Source of the DNA: Miltoncostaea oceani
GTDB taxonomy: Bacteria > Actinomycetota > Thermoleophilia > Miltoncostaeales > Miltoncostaeaceae
Length of the DNA stretch: 64,000 bases
Assembly: GCF_018141545.1 (NCBI RefSeq)
Contig: NZ_CP064356.1
Coordinates: 3,423,001-3,487,000 of the forward strand
Direction: 5' to 3'
Every line of letters begins with the position of its first letter. Within the stretch, counting starts at the first letter, position 1. The notes under the pieces were generated by a model. That model did not search any database. It was not told the DNA's origin and saw only the letters and a program-made list of their open reading frames with translations. This document shows, piece after piece, positions 58,065 to 64,000 of this stretch. The position numbers were made by a program, and so were the translations under genes.

Positions 58065-60232
58065 GCACTCGCGACCTCCCCCGCCACCGCCAGCTCGGGC
58101 TCACCGACGACGAGGCCGCCCGCATCCCGGAGCTGCTCGGGCGCACGCCGACCGACCCCGAGCTCGTCATGTTCAGCCTCATGTGGAGCGAGCACTGCTC
58201 GTACAAGCACAGCCGCCCCCTCCTGTCGGGCTTCCCGACGACGGGGCCGCGGGTGCTGCAGGGCCCCGGCGAGAACGCCGGCGTCATCGACGTCGGCGAC
58301 GGCATCGCCGTGGCGCTGAAGATCGAGAGCCACAACCACCCCTCCGCGGTGGAGCCGTTCGAGGGCGCCGCGACCGGCGTCGGCGGCATCGTCCGCGACA
58401 TCATCGCGATGGGCGCCCGCCCGATCGCGCTGCTCGACAGCCTCCGCTTCGGCGAGCTGACCAGCGCCCGCAGCCGCCACCTGTTCACCCGCGCCGTCGC
58501 CGGCATCGGGCACTACGGCAACTGCATCGGGGTGCCGACCGTCGGCGGCGAGGTGGTCTTCGACGACCGCTACGAGGAGTCGTGCCTCGTCAACGCCATG
58601 TGCGTCGGGATCGTCGAGGGGCCGATGCTGCGGGCCGCCGCGTCGGGTCCCGGCAACGCCCTGGTGCTGATCGGCAACCGCACCGGCGCCGACGGCATCG
58701 GCGGCGCCAGCGTCCTCGCCTCGGCCGAGCTCGACGACGAGGACAAGCGCCCGTCCGTGCAGGTGAGCGACCCGTTCACGGAGCGCAAGCTCATGGACTG
58801 CTGCCTCGAGCTGGCCGCCGCGGGCGCCTTCGTGGCCCTGCAGGACCTCGGGGCCGCGGGCCTCACCAGCGCCGCGAGCGAGATGGCCGCCAAGGGCCGC
58901 CTCGGGCTCGACATCGACCTGGACCTGGTGCCGCTCCGCGAGGAGCTGCAGGCCGCCGAGATCCTCGTGTCGGAGAGCCAGGAGCGGATGCTCGCCGTCG
59001 TCGAGCCCGGGCGCGTCGACGAGGTCGTCGCCGTCTGCCGCCGCTGGGACCTCGACGCCACCGCGATCGGCTCGGTGACGGAGGGCGAGAACCTCGTCGC
59101 CCGCCACCGCGGCGAGGTCGTCGTCGACCTCCCCGCGCGCCTCCTCGCCGACGAGGCCCCCGTCTACGAGGTGCCGCGGACCCCCGCCGCGCCCCCGCCG
59201 CCGCTCGACCGCTCCGCCCTGCCGGAGCCGGCGGACCTGGCGGCGGCGTGGCTCGACCTGCTGGCCCGGCCGAACATCGCGAGCAAGCGCTGGGTGTACG
59301 AGCGCTACGACCACCTCGTCGGCGCCAACACGATCCGCCGGCCCGGCGGCGACGCCGCCGTGGTGCGGCTGCCCGGCTCGGACCGGGCGATCGCCCTGAC
59401 CACCGACTGCGCCGAGCGCCACTGCGAGCGCGACCCGCGCGGCGGCGGCCGGGCGTCGGTGCTGGAGGCCGCCCGCAACCTCGCGTGCGTCGGGGCGCGG
59501 CCCGTGGCGGCGACCGACTGCCTCAACTTCCCGAACCCCGAGAAGGGCTCGACGGGGTGGCGCCTGGCGGAGGCCATCGCCGGGATGTCGGAGGCCCTCG
59601 TCGCGCTGGAGGTCCCGGTCGTCAGCGGCAACGTGTCGCTCTACAATGAGTCCGCGACCCGGGCCATCCTGCCGACCCCCGTCGTGGGGATGATGGGCCT
59701 CCTGGAGCGCGCCGACAGCAGTGTCGGACAGGGATTCGGCGACGAGGGCGATGTCATCCTGCTGATCGGGGATGATGGGTCCCTCGACGCGAGCGAGTAC
59801 GTCGGGGGTGCGGGCGGCGCGCCGCCTGACATCGATGTCGGTCGGGAGGTCGCGGGTATCGGGATCGTGCTGAGGGCGGCGGAGGAGGGCCTCCTGACGA
59901 GCGCCCACGACGTGTCGGCGGGCGGACTCGCCGTCGCGCTGGCCGAGAGCGCCCTGATCGGCGGCGTGGGCGCCGCGGTCGACCTGCCGTCCGGCGCCCG
60001 CGACGACGAGGTCGCGTTCGGCGAGGGCGGCGGCCGCATGATCGTCACCGTCCGCTCGTCCGAGGACGCCGACCGCGTGGCGATGATGGGCCGCGACACC
60101 GTGGCGGTCACCCGCATCGGGCGCGTCGGCGGCGACGCCGTCACGCTGCGCATCGGCGGCCGCCCCGCCACGATCGACCTGGCCGCGGCACGCGCGGCAC
60201 ACGAGGGAACCCTGCCGGAGGCGCTGGCATGA
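58061..60232 (+). CDS. purL: FGAM synthase subunit PurL (small type)
   Basis: 723 aa, the length of the PurS/PurQ-dependent form. ELVMFSLMWSEHCSYKHSRPLL, ALKIESHNHPSAVEPFEGAATGVGGIVRDI (ATP/substrate site), GVPTVGGEVVFDDRY, LQDLGAAGLTSAASEMAAKG and the second-half VSGNVSLYNES are intact. Between about 59641 and 59890 codons ending in T or A become frequent, unlike the rest of the gene. GTG overlaps purQ; the stop overlaps purF as ATGA. Confidence 0.97.
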   Translation: MSTRDLPRHRQLGLTDDEAARIPELLGRTPTDPELVMFSLMWSEHCSYKHSRPLLSGFPTTGPRVLQGPGENAGVIDVGDGIAVALKIESHNHPSAVEPFEGAATGVGGIVRDIIAMGARPIALLDSLRFGELTSARSRHLFTRAVAGIGHYGNCIGVPTVGGEVVFDDRYEESCLVNAMCVGIVEGPMLRAAASGPGNALVLIGNRTGADGIGGASVLASAELDDEDKRPSVQVSDPFTERKLMDCCLELAAAGAFVALQDLGAAGLTSAASEMAAKGRLGLDIDLDLVPLREELQAAEILVSESQERMLAVVEPGRVDEVVAVCRRWDLDATAIGSVTEGENLVARHRGEVVVDLPARLLADEAPVYEVPRTPAAPPPPLDRSALPEPADLAAAWLDLLARPNIASKRWVYERYDHLVGANTIRRPGGDAAVVRLPGSDRAIALTTDCAERHCERDPRGGGRASVLEAARNLACVGARPVAATDCLNFPNPEKGSTGWRLAEAIAGMSEALVALEVPVVSGNVSLYNESATRAILPTPVVGMMGLLERADSSVGQGFGDEGDVILLIGDDGSLDASEYVGGAGGAPPDIDVGREVAGIGIVLRAAEEGLLTSAHDVSAGGLAVALAESALIGGVGAAVDLPSGARDDEVAFGEGGGRMIVTVRSSEDADRVAMMGRDTVAVTRIGRVGGDAVTLRIGGRPATIDLAAARAAHEGTLPEALA

Positions 60233-61674
60233 GCGACGCGGAGCGACCCCTGGACGACGACACCCCCAAGGAGGAGTGCGGCGTCTTCGCCGTCGCCGCC
60301 CCGCCGGGGCGCGACGTCTCGCGGATCACGTACTACGCGCTCCACGCCCTGCAGCACCGCGGCCAGGAGAGCGCCGGCATCGCCGCCCGCGACGGCGCCA
60401 ACGTCACGATCCAGCGGGACCTCGGCCTCGTGACCACCGTGTTCGACGAGACGTCGCTGCGGAGCCTCACCGGCGACGCCGCCATCGGCCACGTGCGCTA
60501 CTCGACCACCGGCGCCAACAAGTGGGACAACGCCCAGCCCGTGGCGCAGACCCGCGGCGACGACATCGTCGCCCTCGGCCACAACGGCAACCTCACCAAC
60601 ACCGGCGAGCTGCGGACCGAGATGGAGGCGGCGGGCGCCGACCTGCGCGCCAGCACCGACTCGGAGATCATCGCGGCGCTGATCGCCGCCGAGGAGGGCA
60701 GCCTGCTCCGCGCCGTCTGCGCGGTCATGCCGCGCCTCGTCGGCGCCTACTCCGTCGTCGTGATCTCCGGCAGCGAGCTCGTCGCGTTCCGCGACGCCCA
60801 CGGCGTGCGCCCCCTGGTGCTCGGGCGGCTCGACGAGGGCGGCTGGTGCGTCGCCTCCGAGACCTGCGCCCTCGACCAGATCGGCGCCCGGTTCGAGCGC
60901 GACGTCCGCCCCGGCGAGGCCCTGCGCCTCAGCGCCGGCGGCATCGAGAGCCGCCAGGCCCTCCCCTCCGCCGGCGGGCGGACCTGCGTCTTCGAGCACA
61001 TCTACTTCGCGCGGCCCGACAGCCGCATGGAGGGCACCACGATGTGGGAGTCGCGCAGCGCGATGGGCGCCGAGCTCGCCCGCGAGAGCGGCGTCGACGC
61101 GGACCTCGTCGTCGGGCTCCCCGACAGCGGCACCCCCGCCGCCATCGGGTACGCCCAGGAGTCGGGGATCCCGTACTCCGAGGCCGTGGTGCGCAACCGC
61201 TACGTCGGGCGCAGCTTCATCCAGCCCGACCAGGCGATGCGCCAGCACGGCATCCGGCTGAAGTTCAACCCGCTGCCGTCGGTGATCGCCGGCAAGCGCC
61301 TCGTCGTCGTCGACGACTCGATCGTGCGCGGCAACACCACCCAGCGGATCGTCCAGATGCTGCTCGACGCCGGCGCCGCCGAGGTGCACATGCGGATCTC
61401 GAGCCCCCCGATCCTCTGGCCCTGCTTCTACGGCATCGACATGGCCGACCGGGCGGAGCTCGTCGCCGTCGGCCGCAGCGTCGAGGAGATCGCGGACCTC
61501 ACCGGCGCGCACAGCCTCGCGTACCTGACCCTCGACGGCCTGCAGCGCGCCCTCGGGAAGCCGGCGTCGGGGTTCTGCCGGGCGTGCTTCACCGGCGAGT
61601 ACCCCATCGCGATCCCCGACTCGTCGCTGAAGCTGCGCTTCGAGCCCGGTGAGCGGGAGCCCGCCGCCGCCTGA
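60229..61674 (+). CDS. purF: Amidophosphoribosyltransferase
   Basis: 481 aa, committed step of purine synthesis. A short propeptide ends at KEE, before the catalytic Cys of CGVFAVAAPPG. HALQHRGQESAGIA, GHVRYSTTGANKWDNAQP and GHNGNLTN form the glutaminase; LVVVDDSIVRGNTT is the PRPP loop. Cysteines near the C-terminus (CRACFTGEYP) and Cys in FEHIYFARPDS-containing region fit the Fe-S-bearing type, though I cannot confirm a cluster. ATG overlaps purL. Confidence 0.96.
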   Translation: MSDAERPLDDDTPKEECGVFAVAAPPGRDVSRITYYALHALQHRGQESAGIAARDGANVTIQRDLGLVTTVFDETSLRSLTGDAAIGHVRYSTTGANKWDNAQPVAQTRGDDIVALGHNGNLTNTGELRTEMEAAGADLRASTDSEIIAALIAAEEGSLLRAVCAVMPRLVGAYSVVVISGSELVAFRDAHGVRPLVLGRLDEGGWCVASETCALDQIGARFERDVRPGEALRLSAGGIESRQALPSAGGRTCVFEHIYFARPDSRMEGTTMWESRSAMGAELARESGVDADLVVGLPDSGTPAAIGYAQESGIPYSEAVVRNRYVGRSFIQPDQAMRQHGIRLKFNPLPSVIAGKRLVVVDDSIVRGNTTQRIVQMLLDAGAAEVHMRISSPPILWPCFYGIDMADRAELVAVGRSVEEIADLTGAHSLAYLTLDGLQRALGKPASGFCRACFTGEYPIAIPDSSLKLRFEPGEREPAAA

Positions 61675-61714
61675 GCGCCCCGGGATCCGGCGCCCACCCG
61701 CCCCGGCGCGGCAC

Positions 61715-61720
61715 TAGGCT
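61715..61720 (+). promoter_or_regulatory. -10 box of the purMNH unit
   Basis: TAGGCT exactly 7 bases before ATG 61728, with no SD between. It predicts a separate leaderless transcript for purM and the coupled purN and purH, independent of the purD-purF operon. Confidence 0.5.
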
Positions 61721-61727
61721 TCGCGAC

Positions 61728-62693
61728 ATGGCGTCCGACCACCTCTCCTACCGCGACGCCGGGGTCGACCTCGACGCCGCCCGCCGCCACACCGCGGCCA
61801 TCTCCGCGATGGTCGCGGGCGGCCAGACCGGGTTCGCCGCCGCCCACCCGATCCCGCCGGGCATGCGCGAGCCGATGCTCGTCACCTGCACCGACGGCAT
61901 CGGCACCAAGCTGCTCCTCGCCCAGGAGCTGGGGCGCATCGGGGGGCTCGGCCAGGACCTCGTCGCGATGTGCGTCAACGACCTCGCCTGCACCGGCGCG
62001 CGGCCCCTCGTGTTCCTCGACTACCTCGCCGTCGGACGCCTCGACACCGATCAGGCGCGGGAGCTCGTCGCGTCGGTCGCCGACGCCTGCGCCGCGGTCG
62101 GGTGCGCCCTCGCGGGTGGCGAGACGGCGGAGATGCCGGGCCTCTACGCCCCCGGCCACTTCGACCTGGCGGGGTTCGCCTGCGGCGTCGTCGAGCGCTC
62201 CGAGATGCTCGGGGCGCACCGCGTGCAGGACGGGGACCTGATCGTCGGCATCCCGTCGTCGGGGATCCACTCGAACGGCTACTCCCTCGTGCGCGCCCTC
62301 GTCGCCGACGGGGCACTCGCCCCCGACCCCGACCTGCTGCTCGCGCCCACCCGGCTCTACGTGCGGGACGTCGCGGCGATGACCTCCGCGGGCCTCGCCG
62401 TGCGCGCCGCGGCCCACATCACCGGCGGCGGGCTCCCCGAGAACCTGCCGCGTGCCCTGCCCGAGGGCCTCGGCGCCGTCATCGACCCGGCGTCGTGGGA
62501 GCCGAACCCCGCGATGCGGGCGGTGCTCGACACCGGCCGGGTCTCGCCCGAGGACGCGTGGGACACGTTCAACATGGGCCTCGGCATGTGCGTCGTCGTC
62601 GACCCCGCCGACGCGGCCGCGGCCGCCGCCCTCGCCGACGGCGCCCGCGTCGTCGGGCGGGTCGCCCCCGGAAGGGGCGTCACCCGTGGCTGA
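61728..62693 (+). CDS. purM: AIR synthetase (FGAM cyclo-ligase)
   Basis: 321 aa. LSYRDAGVDLDAARRHTAAI, VTCTDGIGTKLLLAQELG, DLVAMCVNDLACTGARPLVFLDYLA, GGETAEMPGLY and AHITGGGLPENLPRALPEG are family marks, with the ATP and FGAM sites intact. The C-terminus is shorter than in many PurM. The stop codon is overlapped by purN by 8 bases. Confidence 0.96.
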   Translation: MASDHLSYRDAGVDLDAARRHTAAISAMVAGGQTGFAAAHPIPPGMREPMLVTCTDGIGTKLLLAQELGRIGGLGQDLVAMCVNDLACTGARPLVFLDYLAVGRLDTDQARELVASVADACAAVGCALAGGETAEMPGLYAPGHFDLAGFACGVVERSEMLGAHRVQDGDLIVGIPSSGIHSNGYSLVRALVADGALAPDPDLLLAPTRLYVRDVAAMTSAGLAVRAAAHITGGGLPENLPRALPEGLGAVIDPASWEPNPAMRAVLDTGRVSPEDAWDTFNMGLGMCVVVDPADAAAAAALADGARVVGRVAPGRGVTRG

Positions 62694-63315
62694 CCCCTAC
62701 CGCATCGTCGTGCTCGCGTCGGGCAGCGGGTCGAACCTGCAGAGCCTGATCGACACCGTCCACGCGCCCGGCGGCACCGAGATCGTCCTCGTCGTCGGCT
62801 CCCGCGACGGCATCGTCGCGCTCGACCGCGCCACCGCCGCGGGGATCCCCGTCGCCGTCGTCACCCTGTCCGGGCGCGACCGGCAGGAGCGCGACGTCGA
62901 GCTCGCCCACGTCGTCGCCGAGGCACGTCCCGACCTCGTCGTCCTCGCGGGCTGGATGAGCATCCTCACCGGCGCGTTCCTCGACCGCTTCCCCGACCGG
63001 GTCGTGAACCTCCACCCCTCGCTGCTGCCGTCGTTCCCCGGGCTCCACGCGATCCGCCAGGCCCTCGACTGGGGCGTCCGCTGGACGGGGGTCACGGTGC
63101 ACTACGCGGAGGAGGTCGTCGACGGCGGTCCGGCCATCCTGCAGGAGCCGGTACCCGTGTTGTACGGTGACGACGAAGAGGCGCTCACCGCGCGGATCCG
63201 CGAGGTGGAGCACCGTCTCGTGCCCGAGACGGTGCGCCTGTTCGCCGCCGGCAGGGTGCACCGCGATCCCACGGACCGGCGGAAGGTCCTGATCAGTCCC
63301 GTGGAGGTCGAGTGA
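62686..63315 (+). CDS. purN: Glycinamide ribonucleotide formyltransferase
   Basis: 209 aa, formyl-tetrahydrofolate-dependent. [15 protein letters not shown] (phosphate-binding start), [36 protein letters not shown] with the catalytic Asn and His, [25 protein letters not shown] with the catalytic Asp nearby. GTG 62686 overlaps purM; the stop overlaps purH as GTGA. Confidence 0.96.
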   Translation: MADPYRIVVLASGSGSNLQSLIDTVHAPGGTEIVLVVGSRDGIVALDRATAAGIPVAVVTLSGRDRQERDVELAHVVAEARPDLVVLAGWMSILTGAFLDRFPDRVVNLHPSLLPSFPGLHAIRQALDWGVRWTGVTVHYAEEVVDGGPAILQEPVPVLYGDDEEALTARIREVEHRLVPETVRLFAAGRVHRDPTDRRKVLISPVEVE

Positions 63316-64000
63316 GGGTCTCGCGTGCGCTCGTCTCGGTCTCGGACAAGACCGGGCTGGAGGACTTCGCCCGCGGTCTCGCCGACGCCGGCATCACCAT
63401 CGTCTCGACCGGCGGGACCGCCGAGTCGCTGCGGTCATGGGGGATCGACGTCGTCGCCGTCGACGAGGTCACCGGCCACCCCGAGATCATGGGCGGGCGC
63501 GTCAAGACGCTCCACCCCCGCATCCACGGCGGCATCCTGGGGCGCGCCGGCCACGAGGGCGACGCCCGCGAGATGGCCGAGAACGGCATCGAGCCGATCG
63601 ACCTCGTCGTCGTGAACCTCTACCCGTTCGAGGAGTGGGCGCGCCGGCGCGGCGTCTCCGACGACGAGCTGATCGAGCAGATCGACATCGGCGGGCCGAC
63701 CCTCATCCGGGCGGCCGCGAAGAACCACTCCCGCGTCGGCGTGGTGACCTCGCCCGACCAGTACGCGGAGGTCCTCGGCGAGCTCGCCGCGGGCGACGGC
63801 GAGCTGTCCCCCGCGCTGCGGCGCCGCCTCGCCGGCGCCGCCTTCCTGCGCACCGCCTCCTACGACGCCGCGATCTCGTCGTGGTTCGCCGAGGCGGACG
63901 AGGACGAGGGGTTCCCCGCATCCCTCCTGATGGGCTTCGACAAGGCGATGGACCTCTCGTACGGGGAGAACCCGCACCAGCGCGGCGCGTACTACACCGA
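63312..64000 (+). CDS. purH: AICAR transformylase/IMP cyclohydrolase, 5' part
   Basis: The first about 229 residues are present; the gene continues past the window. The N-terminal IMP cyclohydrolase (MGS-like) domain shows [76 protein letters not shown] and [18 protein letters not shown]. The transformylase domain begins near [17 protein letters not shown] overlaps purN. It completes IMP synthesis from the preceding steps. Confidence 0.96.
   Translation, partial: MRVSRALVSVSDKTGLEDFARGLADAGITIVSTGGTAESLRSWGIDVVAVDEVTGHPEIMGGRVKTLHPRIHGGILGRAGHEGDAREMAENGIEPIDLVVVNLYPFEEWARRRGVSDDELIEQIDIGGPTLIRAAAKNHSRVGVVTSPDQYAEVLGELAAGDGELSPALRRRLAGAAFLRTASYDAAISSWFAEADEDEGFPASLLMGFDKAMDLSYGENPHQRGAYYT

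Noticed and set aside
57218-60202. A long minus-strand reading frame of 994 codons opposite purQ and purL
   Set aside because: Its sequence is Arg/His/Asp-rich with no motif, as expected opposite GC-rich genes; purQ and purL carry all family motifs on the plus strand.

Overview
The window is a very GC-rich bacterial chromosome segment in which codon third positions are almost all G or C. Gene content (PhoP-type PHO box, actinobacterial-type coproheme decarboxylase ChdC, ECF sigma factor carrying a membrane domain, BldC-like MerR regulators, a PurS/PurQ/small-PurL synthase) points to Actinomycetota, most likely a deep-branching lineage such as Thermoleophilia. That placement is inference; there is no rRNA gene in the window, and no tRNA gene was recognised.

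Layout. 0.1-8 kb: a glycosyltransferase with an N-terminal MshEN (c-di-GMP-binding type) domain, a methyltransferase coupled to a thioredoxin-TPR protein, an AraC regulator, ettA, and a wHTH-nucleotidyltransferase/HEPN toxin-antitoxin-like pair. 8-13.3 kb: acnA, whose stop codon lies in the target duplication of an IS481 element that is itself interrupted by an IS110-family element. The IS110 element has a readable bridge RNA whose guides match its target and its own ends. 13.4-17.6 kb: pstSCAB under a four-unit PHO box. 17.6-26.4 kb: two tandem sugar-transfer-type ATP-grasp proteins, a CoA-binding protein with metY, then a nitrogen-related locus (gdhA, a His-rich membrane protein, a Cys-containing COG2345/SufR-like regulator and a divergent Cu-nitrite-reductase-like gene with a frameshift). 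26.4-45.2 kb: mainly housekeeping and small operons (ispH, a cation transporter, an M23 peptidase, UDP-sugar pyrophosphorylase, alcohol dehydrogenase, OsmC, ABC-2 exporter, chdC, PQQ sugar dehydrogenase, DedA, two MerR-like regulators, a phosphoesterase). 45.3-49.4 kb: rpsF-ssb-rplI-dnaB-purA, lacking rpsR. 49.4-53.7 kb: a sigma factor fused to a zinc-finger, transmembrane and 27-bp-repeat tail, an HD-GYP protein and a beta-carbonic anhydrase. 53.8-64 kb: purDBCSQLF then purMNH, covering most of de novo IMP synthesis; purH runs off the end.

Genome-wide habits visible here. Many genes in operons overlap by the four bases NTGA. Convergent genes end in shared CTAG stops or in hairpins built from the two stop codons. 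A group of SD-less genes has a -10-like hexamer (A at position 2, T at position 6) exactly 7 bases before the start codon, which predicts leaderless mRNAs and fixes several starts. Two genes appear to start at non-standard codons (rpsF at ATC, the methyltransferase at CTG). Three genes carry a -1 frameshift at a G run, which may reflect sequencing error rather than decay.
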